Positions 1-11,660 are shown, counted from the stretch's first letter. The stretch is DNA of 64,000 nucleotides from Rhabdophis nuchalis (GCA_039707465.1 CM077645.1:62896850-62960849), one strand, 5' to 3'. The notes: generated from the letters alone by a model not told the origin. Program-made: numbers and translations.

Positions 1-1569
1 CCTGATTCTGAATCTATACTAAATGTCAGGCAATAAAGCCAATGTATACATTCCTCTAAGTATCTATTGGTGCACAGTAACATATACATTGGAAATGAGG
101 CTAGTAGCCATGAAGTTGATCTACTGGAGACTAATTTTTAACAAATAATCTCCAGTCCTAAGTGAAGGAATGACATGGACTACTAGCATCACTGATACTT
201 CCATGGGATCAGAATGCTCCAACTAAAGATTTTCCATTGTGAAATTGAATCAGGAATGGAGAATCTTTGTTCTTTCAATGTTTTTGGTGTCCACAACCAA
301 ACTCAATGACTCAATGGCTAATGAAGGCATTTGTAATCCAACATGAGGATTTCCGTCACCGGTGTAAAAGTTATATTTTTAAAGAAACAATGAACTCCTT
401 TGTTCAAGACCACTACAACAAATTAACTTGCTGAAATCTATGTGGAAGCAGTGCCAGTCCTTGTATCAGTTATTTTCACTCCAGAACAGTAAGTTCAGGT
501 GCAACAACAACTGTAGCTCAAATAGTGACTGTAGAAACAAACTGTCAGCCTTATCAGGTAGATCAGACAGGACTCAAGGCCAGATAAGCTAATTCTATTT
601 TATTGTAAAGCTACATTAACAGAATCTTGGAAATCTGAAACTACAATTCTTCCGCCATGACGTTTACAGCCCAAGAAGTTGGGGAGGGTGGCCCCCTCCT
701 GACACTCTTGCTCTACCCACTATGTAGCTGTGGCTATGTTCCCTATTATCTGAATGTTCTCTAAGCAGCATCTTGTTGTGTAGTCTCCCAAGGCCATTCC
801 CAAATACCATTTAGCTGTATGGTATGTTGCATTTTTAATTATTTGTTTTTTATTATTATTGTTTCCACACCCCCATCATGACTGCTACAATTATTACTAT
901 GAGGTATTAATATTCTTGTGGATTGTCCTATGAAGGAAAGTAGCCTAGTTAATTTTTTTCCCCAATTTCTAGGATAATTTATAATATACACTTGCTATTT
1001 TCACCTAATGCTTAAATCGGAATGCCTTTATATTGCATGGGGAAATTAACATCACATCTGGCAGCTTTAGAAGAAAATATGCCTTTAAAAGAATTGCAAG
1101 TATACGAAGCAGAAAAGCATCACTGCATGCATTGCAATTCAGTCAGAAAATCTATGTGTGATCTGCAAATTTATGATTAGCAGCAACTGAAATTGTACAA
1201 AACATTAAAGTATTTAATGTTCAGAACAATCTCACTCCTTAATTTTCAGAAGTGTGTGCAGATGCAAGTCCCATTAACTTTAGTTTGGAACATGCCTAGA
1301 CAATACTTTGAGGACATTTCTGACAGTTATCGGGTGATTTATACCCTATTTTCTTCATAAATGAGATGAATTTTTTACTGAAGCAGATGTTCAGGCTCAA
1401 TGTTTATGAAAATCTATGTATCTTCCCCAGTTACACCTGTTATTCTGACTCCACATAAAATCATTTGAGAATTCTCAGATTAGAAAGTTAATTGGTTAAT
1501 TAGCAGATTTAGCAACAGCATATAACTGTTTCCTATAGCTACATGTAAACAAAATATTGATTTTGGATA
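1..1569. other. AT-rich stretch, no gene recognised
   Basis: No long reading frame, no repeat end and no RNA gene was recognised here. The sequence is AT-rich and looks like ordinary non-coding DNA up to the sharp shift to CpG-rich sequence at about 1570, where a LINE begins. Confidence 0.5.
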
Positions 1570-3961
1570 GACTTTCCAACCGTCACACCCCACCGCGGGG
1601 AGGCGGAACTGGAAACACCAAGTTGGTTCCGCCCCAGGCACCTGATGGACCCGGAAAGGTTCCAGAGGGAGCTTGGGCCAGTACCTGTATGCCTGCCCCG
1701 CGGCTCGACTGAGGACCTAGTGGCCGCATGGTATAGTGCGGCCACGGGGGCCTTGGACCGAGTTGCGCCCTTGCGGCCTCTCATGCGGCGTCGAGTCACC
1801 CAGGCTCCTTGGTTTACCGAGGAGCTTCGGGAGATGAAACGCCGCAAGAGACGCCTAGAGAGTAGGTGGAGATCTTCTCGATCCGAATCTGACCGAACAC
1901 TAGCGAGAGACCATATTAGGACTTACTTAGTGGCGCTAAGGGTGGCCAAACGTGAGTATTGTGCCACCCTTATCGCGTCCGCGGAAAACCGCCCTGCCGC
2001 CCTGTTTGGGGTGACCCGCTCCCTCCTTCATCTGAGGCCGCGGGAAGCCCCTCTGCAGGGTCGAGCAGAGGAATTTGGAGTTTTCCTGCAGGACAAAATC
2101 ACTCAGATTCGGAACGAGCTGCCCTCCACTAGTGGCCCGGTCGAGATGCCCGGTGCTGGTCTTGAGATAACGCCTTCGGAGGAGTTCGACTTTGTTACTA
2201 CCGAGGATATGGACAGGTTGCAGAGGAACCTTAGAGCCACCACATGTTTATTGGACCCGTGCCCCTCCTGGCTTGTACTGGCATCCTGGGAGGTGACACG
2301 AGGCTGGCTCCAGGGTATTGTGAATTCATCTCTGAGTGAGGGGTCCTTGCCTACCATCTTGAAAGAGGCGGTGGTGAGGCCCCTCCTCAAGAAGCCATCC
2401 CTGGACCCGGCTTTATTAGAGAACTATCGTCCCGTCTCCAACCTTCACTTTTTAGTGAAGGTTGTTGAGAGTGTGGTGGCTCAACAGTTCCCTCGACATC
2501 TGGAGGAAGTTGATTATCTAGACCCGCGCCAGTCCGGCTTCCGGCCCGGTCACAGTACCGAGACCGCATTGGTCGCGTTGGTGGATGATCTCTGGAGGGC
2601 TCGGGATAGAGGTTGCTCCTCTATCCTGGTCCTGTTAGACCTCTCAGCGGCTTTCGATACCATCGACCATGGTATCTTATTGCACCGATTGGGGGGGTTT
2701 GGGCTGAGAGGCACCGTTTTACGGTGGTTCTCATCCTACCTCTCTGGTCGGTCGCAATGGGTGTTGGCAGGAGGGCAGAGGTCGGCCCCGAGGCCCCTCA
2801 CATGTGGGGTTCCTCAGGGGTCGGTCCTCTCGCCACTTCTGTTCAACACCTACATGAAGCCACTGGGCGAGATCATCCGTGGTTTTGGGGTGGAGTACCA
2901 TCTGTACGCTGATGACACCCAGCTGTACATATCCACCCCAAACCACCCCAACGATGCCGTCGAGGTGCTGTCCCGGTGTCTGGAGGCCGTACGGATCTGG
3001 ATGGGTAGTAACAAACTCAAACTCAACCCGTCCAAGACCGAGTGGCTGTGGTTTCCGGCACCCCGGTTTAGCCAGATAAATCCAACACTGGCCATTGGGG
3101 GCGAACATCTTGCCCCCGTGGAGAGGGCGCGCAACTTGGGCGTCCTTCTGGATTCCCGGCTGTCCATGGAGGACCATGTGGCAGCGGTGGCCAGGGGGGC
3201 GTTCTATCAGGTTCGCCTGATACGCCAGTTGCGCCCCTTACTAGACCGGGGGGCCCTTCGCACAGTCACTCAAGCGCTCGTGACATCTCGGCTGGATTAC
3301 TGTAACGCTCTCTACATGGGGCTCCCCTTGAGGTGCACTCGAAAGCTGCAGTTAGTGCAGAATGCGGCCGCGCGGGTGGTTATGGGTGCCTCTAGGCAAG
3401 CCCACGTAACACCTCTCCTGCGCGAGCTGCACTGGCTGCCTGTGGCCTTTCGAGTGCGCTTCAAGGTGTTGACCACCATCTTTAAATCGCTCCATGGCTC
3501 GGGGCCTAGCTATATACGAGACCGCCTCCTGCCCCATACATCCCTTCGTCCGGTCCGCTCCCACAGAGCGGGCCTACTCCGGGTGCCGTCGGCCGGGCAA
3601 TGCCGGCTGGCGACACCCAGGGGAAGAGCCTTCTCTGTGGCGGGCCCGGCCCTCTGGAACGACCTACCCCCCGACTTTCGCACTACCTCAGACCTCCGCC
3701 TCTTCCGCCAACGTCTTAAGACGTACTTATTCCAACAAGCCGGCCTAGGATAGCCTCCCACGTCTGACTTTTAAATATAAATTATAATTTGATTATGGTC
3801 TTAATAAACGGGTTTTAGCACGGGTGAATTAATTTAATATATATTTTAATTGATGTATATTGTATTTATGGTTTTGTATAATGCCTGTGCGCCGCCCTGG
3901 GTCCTAACAAGGAGAAGGGCGGGGTATAAATTTAATAAAATAAAATAAATAAATAAAATAA
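1570..3961 (+). mobile_element. 5'-truncated L2/CR1-group LINE (copy 1)
   Basis: GC-rich non-LTR retrotransposon set in AT-rich DNA. It starts in the linker between endonuclease and reverse transcriptase: the first bases (about 1570-1640) match the equivalent part of the longer minus-strand copy at 55650-58372. It ends with a short 3' UTR, a GC-rich motif around 3888-3925 and an AATAAAATAAA-type tail to about 3961. The endonuclease half is missing, as expected from incomplete reverse transcription. I could not find a clear target-site duplication. Clade assignment (L2 versus another CR1-group clade) is by RT motif style only. Confidence 0.85.
1645..3753 (+). CDS. LINE ORF2 fragment: reverse transcriptase, open over 702 codons
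   Basis: C-terminal two thirds of a non-LTR retrotransposon polyprotein that would copy LINE RNA into DNA at the target site. Residues 1-140 are the basic linker (PWFTEELREMKRRKRR near 55). The RT domain follows, with SGFRPGHSTETAL, motif A DLSAAFDTIDH (catalytic Asp near 338), [13 protein letters not shown], and motif C YADDTQLY (Tyr 421, Asp 423/424). The end has the usual [11 protein letters not shown]...LFRQRLKTYLF signature of CR1/L2 elements. All core RT motifs are present and no stop or frameshift interrupts the frame, which argues for recent insertion. The Met at 1645 is simply the first ATG in the truncated copy (it aligns to an internal residue of the longer copy), so this is not a native start. 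Without the endonuclease and a promoter the copy is very unlikely to be autonomous. Confidence 0.88.
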   Translation: MDPERFQRELGPVPVCLPRGSTEDLVAAWYSAATGALDRVAPLRPLMRRRVTQAPWFTEELREMKRRKRRLESRWRSSRSESDRTLARDHIRTYLVALRVAKREYCATLIASAENRPAALFGVTRSLLHLRPREAPLQGRAEEFGVFLQDKITQIRNELPSTSGPVEMPGAGLEITPSEEFDFVTTEDMDRLQRNLRATTCLLDPCPSWLVLASWEVTRGWLQGIVNSSLSEGSLPTILKEAVVRPLLKKPSLDPALLENYRPVSNLHFLVKVVESVVAQQFPRHLEEVDYLDPRQSGFRPGHSTETALVALVDDLWRARDRGCSSILVLLDLSAAFDTIDHGILLHRLGGFGLRGTVLRWFSSYLSGRSQWVLAGGQRSAPRPLTCGVPQGSVLSPLLFNTYMKPLGEIIRGFGVEYHLYADDTQLYISTPNHPNDAVEVLSRCLEAVRIWMGSNKLKLNPSKTEWLWFPAPRFSQINPTLAIGGEHLAPVERARNLGVLLDSRLSMEDHVAAVARGAFYQVRLIRQLRPLLDRGALRTVTQALVTSRLDYCNALYMGLPLRCTRKLQLVQNAAARVVMGASRQAHVTPLLRELHWLPVAFRVRFKVLTTIFKSLHGSGPSYIRDRLLPHTSLRPVRSHRAGLLRVPSAGQCRLATPRGRAFSVAGPALWNDLPPDFRTTSDLRLFRQRLKTYLFQQAGLG

Positions 3962-4821
3962 CACAAGAATAATTCATCCTTAATAAAACAGATATAATAT
4001 ATCCAAAGTTGGGCACTTTAAATCCTAGTGATTTCTAATGCAAAATTCAACATGACATTAAATGTCTTTTCATAAGACAACAACAATGGCATTTCAAAAG
4101 GTTTATTTTTCCTGGATGATGTTTATAATATAGAAGAATATATTCCACCTTGGCACTGCCAATATATGGTAGTCTATACTGTAATTCCCAGAGTTTTTAG
4201 CTTTAGGCTTGCAATTTCAAAAGCTGCAGTTTCAACACAGCTAGAAAATGCTAGTTTTAGAACTATAATATCAGGATTTTCTACCTTTGCTTTATTTTTT
4301 CTGTTTGCTGATGTTAGCTGATATTTTCTTCAAAAACATGGATAAAGTCTTCCATTCTCCAAACTTAGCCTGCTCCAATTATAATGACCAAATATTACAT
4401 GCCATGACACCTAGCTTGCTATGTGTTAAAATCTAACTAATATATTTGGTTTGTAATGATAATTTTTCAAAAAAGATAACCCTGCTTGTAGTTGCCTATA
4501 TTCTTAGATGCTATCTTGATAATTCTTATGTTTTTGGCTAGTATTTAACTATTACAATTTTCACCAGTTTTAGACTGATTCTAACTGTAGATTACCCACG
4601 AATAATAATAATAATAGGTTATAAATAAAATAATATAAATAATAAAAGGTCCATTTAATGCTTGAATACTTTCCGTGTTGAGAGAATAACAATTAATCAA
4701 TTTCAGAGGGCAGTTTTATTTGAAATAACCTACATCTTGTGACAATTTCTTTAACAACATCTGCCTATTCCAGGGTCCTTGGGAAGTAGGTGGATAGAAA
4801 TGCCTAAATAACTGTCAACCA
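3962..4821. other. AT-rich stretch, no gene recognised
   Basis: AT-rich DNA with a short (AAT)n run near 4601-4645. No coding region or clear repeat end was seen. Confidence 0.45.
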
Positions 4822-5070
4822 TAATAGCACTAAACAGTAGCACTTAGTCTTATATGCCACTTCACAGTATTTTACAGCCCTCTCTAAGGGGTTTACAGAG
4901 TCAGCATGTTGCCCCCAACAATCTGGGACAACATTTTACTGACTTCAGAAGAATAGATGGCTGAGTCAACCTTGAGCTGGTGAGAACTGAACTGTAGAAT
5001 TGCAGTGACCTAGCAATCAGCAGAAGTAGCCTGCAGTACTGTATTCCAACCACTGCACCACTATGGCTCA
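4822..5070 (-). mobile_element. tRNA-derived SINE
   Basis: Read on the minus strand it begins with a pol III box A-like segment (GTGGTTGGAATAC), continues through the middle region (GGTTGACTCAGCC-like, diverged) and TTGGGGGCAACATG, and ends in AAGTGCTACTG. The same layout occurs in the plus-strand copies at 40651 and 44918. It is diverged, so an older copy. Confidence 0.75.
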
Positions 5071-5471
5071 TAATAAACAATACAGCAAAACAATACAACA
5101 AAATAGTTCTTTTGAACATTGGTGTTTAGGTGTCACCTCCAAGTCAGATTGGAGTTTGAGAGTGTCTAAACCTAATGAAATAAGTAAATAAATAATGTAA
5201 CAGATGTTTTTCTCCAAATTAATAGAGGCAGTAGATATTTTTTAATGTTGAAATAATTCAAATAGGGGGAATTATATCAACTTGTGTCTACATCAGGAGT
5301 CCCCAACCTTTTTTGCACCAGGGACCGGTTTCATTTTAAAGAAAGTTTTGCGGACCGGCTGAGTGGCTCAGCAGTCATGTGACTGGGTGGGCGTGGCCAA
5401 CTTGGAAAATGTGAAACTCACTTAACAATGATCTTGGTTAACAACCAAACTTTTGGGCTCAATTGTGGTCA

Positions 5472-5473
5472 TA

Positions 5474-5540
<67 letters not shown>

Positions 5541-6118
5541 TCCCTCTTTCTCTCTCTCTCTTTCTCTCTCTCTCTTTCCCTCTTTCTCTCTCCCTTTCTG
5601 TCTGTCTTTCTCTTTCTTTCTTTCTCTTTCTTTCTCTCTCTCCCACTTTTTTTCTTTTTTTTTCTTTCTTTCTTTGTCTCTTTCATTCCCTTTCTCTCTC
5701 TCTTTCTCTCTCTTTCTTTCTTTCCCTCTTTCTCTTTCTTTCTTTCTCTCTTTCTTTCTCTTTTTCTTTTTCTTTCTCTCTTTTTTTCTTTCTCTCCCTT
5801 TTTTTCTGTTTCCTTTCTGTCTCTCTGTCTTTTTCTGTCTGTCTTTCTCTTTCTTTCTTTCTCTCTCCCCCCCACTTTTTTCTTTCTTTCTTTCTGTCTA
5901 TTTCTTTCCCTCTCTCACTCTCTTTCTTTCCCTCTTTCTTTTTCTTTCTTTCTCTCTTTTTTCTTTCTCTCTTTTTTTCTCTTTCCTTTCTGTCTCTCTG
6001 TCCCTCTCTTTCTGTCTGTCTTTCTTTTTCTTTCTCTCTTTCTTTCTTTCTCTCTCCCACTTTTTTCTTTCTTTCTCTTTTTCTTTCTCTCTCTCTATCT
6101 CTGTCTCTCTCCCCTTCG
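5472..6118. repeat. Long (CTTT)n-derived polypyrimidine tract
   Basis: About 640 bases almost wholly C/T on the plus strand, starting as pure CTTT and decaying into CTCT/TTTCTG variants. It lies inside hAT element A, directly after the mariner-like segment. It creates long Ser/Leu/Phe frames on one strand and Lys/Glu/Arg frames on the other that are not genes. Confidence 0.95.
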
Positions 6119-6133
6119 TCCGCCCATCTGTCA

Positions 6134-6136
<3 letters not shown>

Positions 6137-6171
<35 letters not shown>
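6137..6171. repeat. (TG)n microsatellite
   Basis: Uninterrupted TG dinucleotide run inside hAT element A, between the polypyrimidine tract and the CpG-rich part. Confidence 0.95.
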
Positions 6172-6172
<1 letters not shown>

Positions 6173-6760
6173 TGGCATTCACGCACTTAATCACTTTCTG
6201 CGTCTCTCTCCCTCCCTCCCTCCCTCCCTCTCTCTGTCTCTCTGTGTGTTTCTGTCACTCTCTGATTCCCCCCTCCCTCCCTGTCTCTCTCTGTGTCTGT
6301 GCCTCTCTCTGTCTGTCTGTCATCGTCCCCGCCCCGCCCGCCCCCCGCCGAGCCTCCTCAGCCGGGCCTGCTGCGCTCACCGCCGTGCTTGGTTGCTCAT
6401 TCGCTCACTCAGGCTCCTTCCAGGAACTGAGAAGCCTCCGTGTGTGTGTGAGAGAGAGAGAGAGAGAAACGGCAACCCCTGGAAGACGACGAGTGGCCGG
6501 CATGCCGGCTGTGGAGGGAGGAAGGGGGAGGGAGGAAGGAAGGGAATCGATGGCCAGGAGTCCCACCGCCGACGAGGGTGGAGGAAGAGCCACACTCCAA
6601 AGGCGCGAACAGCCGCGCCTGCGCTCTCCTGTGCGCTCTGTCCAGGGGGCTGCCCCCTCCTCCCTCCTCCTCCTCCTCTCCAGCCCCGCGGCCCGGTTCC
6701 TACCAAGCCACGGACCGGCACCGGTCCGCGGCCCGGGGGTTGGGGACCCCTGGTCTACAT

Positions 6761-7616
6761 GATACCCAGTGACTAGTTGTAGGATTGCAGTTGAACATTG
6801 TCAATGTATAAACTACTGTCATCAACTGCCAAGTTTCAATTTCAGATTTATTCAGAAGAACTATATCAATGCATATTTATCGCACAGATTTATCCTTAAA
6901 TAATCCATCAGCAATTAATGGCTGCGGATACCTGCATTATATACACCTCTATATGGAGGAAATATTTTTGAAAAGCCCCAGTCTGAACAGATGATGTAGC
7001 AGAGGCAGTTCCTATCTACCTCAGGTTTCTTTTGTCAATGTAAAAGTCAGAATATCATATTGTGCTCGTTAAGATAAATCACCATTTAAAATCCATCTGT
7101 ATGGACATGTTCAAAAGAAAGGGGTAAAAATCAATAATGTAAATATGCCCACAACTCTTACTACCAATTTAACCAGATTTCAGGTAGCAAATTGGTAGCA
7201 AAATATAAGTGAACATTCAGTGTTTCATGCTGCATTAATTTCATGCTAATTAAATCATCATAGCATTGAATAATATCCATGAAATCCTACATATTCTTGA
7301 GTTCTTGGGTGGTTTGTCCTGTAATGTCTGCTCTGAGTCTATTTTCAAAGGAAAGAATAAAGGGATTGGAACAAAAAGGCCAAATAATATGTGGTAATCA
7401 AAATCAGAGAATAGAAGTGGAAACACAGGTAGATCCTGTAATATCTTTGAATTTTTCAGCTGCAATCAGAGCTTAAGGAGCTTTTTGGATGAGAAATGAA
7501 ATGTCTTCAAAGAAAAATTAGAGAGTCAAGTTGCCTTTTGAAAAAGCACCTTTGGGACCGTAATTTTAGTGCTTGAATCATAAATACTACCAACCACTGT
7601 CAAGTAGAAGAAGACA
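6761..7616. other. AT-rich stretch, no gene recognised
   Basis: Ordinary AT-rich sequence. No repeat end or coding signature was identified. Confidence 0.4.
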
Positions 7617-7825
7617 ACCAGTTTGGTTTAGTGGTTAAAGCACCAGGCTAGAAACCAGGAGACTGTGAGTTCTAGTTCCTCATTTGGCATGAAAGTCAGT
7701 TGGGTAATTTTGGCCCAGCCATTCTCTTTTCAACCTAACCCCCTCACCAGGTTGTAGAGAAACAGGAGAAGGAAATAGTATTAGGTATGTCCACCATATT
7801 GAGTTACTTACAAAATAATTCTGTT
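7617..7825 (+). mobile_element. tRNA-derived SINE
   Basis: Starts with a box A-like TTTAGTGGTTAAAGC and has the box B-like GTGAGTTCTAGTTCC about 35 bases on, the spacing of a tRNA-derived pol III promoter. The body (GAAAGTCAGTTGGGTAA, then TTGAGTTACTTA) and an AATAATAAT end follow. It is a different SINE family from the copies at 4822, 40651 and 44918, and diverged. Confidence 0.7.
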
Positions 7826-7837
7826 ATTAATAATAAT

Positions 7838-7884
7838 AACCAATTTCATTGTATTTAAGTACAATGACAATAAAGATTATACTT
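7838..7884 (+). repeat. LINE 3' tail fragment
   Basis: The segment from AACCAATTTCATTG to ACAATGACAATAAAG matches, nearly base for base, the 3' end of the LINE fragment at 46251-46298 and its second copy at 46384-46428. It lies directly after a SINE. It is either a separate short insertion or the SINE's own LINE-derived tail. Confidence 0.7.
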
Positions 7885-9977
7885 ATAATAAAGGTAGGGT
7901 TAAAAGAAAAGAAAAGGGTAAATAGCAGACAATATCAATAGATAGGCTTGACATTCTTGGGTAAAATAGCTTCCCTAAAATGAAAACAATGAGGAATGAA
8001 AGCAAAACTGACTAGGAAATTAAACATTATCAAAGGCTGGAAGGAACTTTTACTTTAGTCCACCTTGTGTCTCTGCATCAACACTCTGCTTAAAAATCAT
8101 TTTTATGCAAATTCTTTTCTTTACCCACACTGTTATCACTCTTCTGACTGTTTTATGTAGCCTATCAACCTAGTTGTTAAGCAAGGCTTTTGTTTCTTTG
8201 GTTTTGAAATTCTAAGAAGAGGAGGTACCAATCTAGCAGGTTTTGTAGTTGTTAAAAGAAACCAGCTATATCCATTGTGGTTTCCCCTAAAAGTTCAGCT
8301 TTCAGCCAATATGGTGCATTGAAAAGGATGACGAGATGGTGGCACATTCCCACTAAGGAAAGTTTCTTGTGATATCTGTCCAGAAGTGTCATTACTAACA
8401 ATAAGAGAGAGCATCCCGCTGCCACCTGATTAGTTGAGTGGATCAGATTGATGTGTGTCTTACTGGATTTGACTGAACTACTACTCAGTTTATTCTATAT
8501 TTGCTTACAAAGTGGTTGCTAATTTAGGTAGCACTTCTGTTCTAACCTGAAACATCTTCTTTCCAGTACTGTATTGACTGAGTTTAGACTCATATATTGG
8601 TCTGAACAATTCTATAGCTACTAGATGTCTCTACACGTATGTTTTACTAGATGTAAATTTTACTGGGTCTCTTTCTCCTTCTGGTTTCTTGCACTCTATT
8701 GGTCAGAACATTCTACAGTCTATATGGACAAGATGTCCATTTTCCATTTCTCACATTCCCACAAGGCTGTCATTACACACAGGGAGAGTATTCCCAAGAA
8801 ACTTAGAAAAACTGCTAAACAAATGGTAACAGGATACCTGATCCAGAGTTAGGTAACTGTCTCATATGTTACTACATTGATGGTCTGCTAATCCAGAGGG
8901 ACTTTAGAACGCTAAGATGTCTTCCTGTTGTGTAACTCTATACTAGAATTACAAATACATTATGTATTAGAAGAATTTTCTGTGTAATCAATCCATCTAA
9001 CTGAGAGCAACTCTGTGCATGCAGACTACAAAGTTGCAGAATTAGGAGCTATATGGGTTGTTTCAGATGATTTCAGCATAACAAATCCTCAAATAAATTT
9101 ATCTGAATTACCTTAGAAAACAGAATAGAGTTACATGTTAGCGTGTATTATACATTATGTGCATTTATCCACTATTCAAATACTATGCCTGAAGCTTTTA
9201 GTCTCCCTAAAAGTAAACTACATCCCAGTGTGATTTCAGGGTCTATCGGTCCAATATACAGTATATAAAGGACACCTTTCTCCTGTAGTCAATGTTTTCA
9301 TGTAGATATGTATGCATTAATTAAGCACAATTTATGTGCGCCATGATTTAAAAGGTATAAAAGTCTAGTCCCTTTCTCATGGAACTTATAATGTAATTAT
9401 GATGTAAGGGGAATAACACAGATGTAGAGCCTCTTAGATAAATATATAGGGAAGAAGTTATTTTTCTCTCAAACCAACGTCATGTGCATCTCCTACTTTA
9501 TAAATGCAGTTACCATGAGCTCTGGCTTATTCACATCTATTCATTTTGATCATTGATTGCTGGCACATTATCCTTACAGGCAATCAGTGGCAAGTACATT
9601 TAAGTATAATAGAGTGGGAACTGAAACTTCTGCCTATAATCGCTTTACCTATAAACGTTGTCCTTTTTTTTTAATGCCAATGTAGCACAATTAGGGTAGC
9701 ACAATTAGGACATGGGCTAAAGTGAATAGACAAGCATAGACAAGGAAAGTACAATTAAACAGAGGGAGCTTTAGTGGGAAAATATTAAATTCTACAGATT
9801 GGGAAAGATTCTCTGTCATATAACTAGTGCTTGTAGCACATTTGGAAACCTACATTCTTCTTGGCACCTCAAAACAAACAGACACAACAAAATATGTATG
9901 CTGTGCTGTAAAAATAGATGTATAGTGAGGAGATGTAAAATTCTGTATATAAGCCATTACAGCACTATCCTATGTTA
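7885..9977. other. AT-rich stretch, no gene recognised
   Basis: About 2 kb without a recognisable gene or repeat end. One small tandem duplication of GTAGCACAATTAGG lies near 9685-9710. Any conserved non-coding element here cannot be told from a single sequence. Confidence 0.4.
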
Positions 9978-9979
9978 TA

Positions 9980-10369
9980 CAGGTAGTCCTCGAATTGCAA
10001 CCAAAATTTGAGCCCAAAATATATATCGCTAATGGAAACATTTGATAGGTGAGTTTTGCTCCATTTTACAACTTTTCATGCCACATTTGTTAAGTGAATC
10101 ACTGCAGCTGTTAAAATTAGCAGCACTGTTGTTAAGTGAATCTAGATTTCCCATTGGAAATTGTTAGAAAATCACAAAAGGTGATCACATGACTCCGGGA
10201 TACTGCAACCGTCATAAATGTGAATCAGTTGTCAAGCATCTGAACGTAAATCACATTGGGGATGCTTCAACGGTCCTAAGTGTGAACAATGGTCATAAGT
10301 CACTTTTTTCAGTGCCATTGTAAGTTTGAATGGTCACTAAGTGAACTGTTGTAAATCAAGGACTACCTG
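9980..10369. mobile_element. TA-flanked mariner-type MITE (390 bp)
   Basis: Starts CAGGTAGTCCTCGAATTGC and ends AATCAAGGACTACCTG, an inverted terminal repeat pair, with TA on both sides (9978-9979, 10370-10371). TA duplications are the hallmark of Tc1/mariner transposition. The interior is built from repeated 'TTAAGTGAATC', 'GGTCATAAGT' and 'GTGATCACATGACTC' style segments and has no transposase. Related copies lie at 13024, 24646, 39172, 44395 and 62592. Confidence 0.8.
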
Positions 10370-10479
10370 TAGTTTTATTACTATATTTTATTGTGACTGT
10401 ACTGTATCCCAAGGATCTGTCAGTACTCTGCAAGGATTTCTGAACTGGGAGACTGCAGACAGCAGTATTGTTGGAGATT

Positions 10480-10532
10480 ATCTATTTATCTATCTGTCTG
10501 TCCGTCCGTCCGTCCGTCCATCCATCCATCTC
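10480..10532. repeat. Tetranucleotide microsatellite (TATC/TGTC/CGTC/CATC)
   Basis: Successive blocks of TATC, TGTC, CGTC and CATC units, each differing by one base: a microsatellite that changed unit as it expanded. Confidence 0.9.
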
Positions 10533-10568
10533 TCATCTTTATTGTTCTTTTTTCTATTTTCTATTCTC

Positions 10569-10704
10569 CACAACAACCCTGTAAAGTGAGTTGGACTGAA
10601 AGAGAGTGACATATCACCTGGATATGTTTCATGCCTAAAACTGGATTAGAACTCACAATCTCCTGGTTTCTAGGCCAAATTTTAACTATTAGACCAAATG
10701 GGCC
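10569..10704 (-). mobile_element. tRNA-derived SINE, partial
   Basis: On the minus strand it reads TTTGGTCTAATAGTTAAAAT (box A region), then AAACCAGGAGATTGTGAGTT (box B region), matching the SINE at 7617-7825. The 3' part ends near the neighbouring microsatellite. Confidence 0.65.
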
Positions 10705-11660
10705 GTCATATTGTAGACTGGTATTGATAAATTAAATGTAGGCAACTGAAGGTATAAATTTAATCATATATGAAAAGGCTAACATCTACAGTACTTCTAC
10801 TTTGAATTAGTCTCATCTGGTTGTTTTGGATACATTTAAAGATAGGAAGACATAGAGTAATTTGAGGTAAATGAAGAACCAAAGATGAATTTAGGCAAAA
10901 TTGTGCAGATTTCTATTTGTGCAGCATTTATGAATTACAAACCAAATTACAAACATTAAAATCAGATCATGAAAACAAACATAACAAAATAATATAATGT
11001 ACAAATATTTGATATGAATTAATGTGGACACATGAATGGATAGGTGGGAATGACAAAGTGAGTAAAATAAATAAATAATGGAGCCGTTCAAAGGTCCAAA
11101 GGAAAAGAAATGCTGACTTGTGAACATTTGCTATAAAAGAGCTCTGTTTGTTGTGAGTATACAATTTAAGTATAAACTTAAATAGGCCAAAGGAATAAAT
11201 ATAAAAGCATGGTTGATTTTGACTGCTTAATATGCCATGTTAATAGAGTTAGAGAAATATATAAAGAAACATATAACAGTAAGGAAGACATATGAAAACA
11301 TATGAAATGTTTTCATTTGGCCTGGGGAACACCATGTTTTAATACAGTCAAGAGTGGACTGAGAGAAAAAATAGGATATTGGAGAAAAGATAAAGGAAAG
11401 GAAAGAATGAAAAAAGAGTGACTACAGGAAGAGAACGTGCAAGTACTGTATGAAAAGCATTAGTAGACAGGTTTCATTTCCCAATGAAAAGAATAGTAGT
11501 TGCAACTTGCAAGAAAAGGAGATATGTAAGCTGTATTATGGAGTGTCATAGAACTGGATGCAGTTACAATATGGTAGGTATGAAAAAAAGATGTTTGGTG
11601 AAGTGAAAGAAGCTGTGGGTTAGAAAAATATATAATCTTTTTGATAGGTATTGTGTAAAG
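10705..11660. other. AT-rich stretch, no clear gene
   Basis: Purine-rich, AT-rich DNA with no recognised repeat end. It may be the eroded upstream part of the decayed LINE that becomes recognisable after 11950, but nothing here proves it. Confidence 0.35.

Larger units (their letters stand above)
5294..6752. mobile_element. Composite non-autonomous hAT element A (1.46 kb)
   Basis: Begins CAGGAGTCCCCAACC and ends GGTTGGGGACCCCTG, inverted terminal repeats of hAT type. It is flanked by a perfect 8-bp duplication GTCTACAT (5286-5293 and 6753-6760), the hAT target-site length. There is no transposase. Inside are a segment matching the end of the TA-flanked mariner-type family (about 5412-5471), a 640-base pyrimidine tract, a (TG)n run, and a CpG-rich 3' third. 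Element B at 19052-20211 has the same architecture. Confidence 0.88.

Noticed and set aside
2731..3177. Minus-strand frames of 105-148 codons opposite the LINE RT
   Set aside because: Shadows of the GC-rich sense frame of the LINE; no independent signature.
4140..4245. Another palindromic MITE
   Set aside because: GTAATTCCCAGAG and similar words are suggestive but no paired arm or duplication was found.
5428..6762. Open frames of 245-444 codons rich in Ser/Leu/Phe and minus-strand Lys/Glu/Arg frames
   Set aside because: They are translations of the CTTT/CT tract inside hAT element A; several frames are open at once, which is a compositional artefact.
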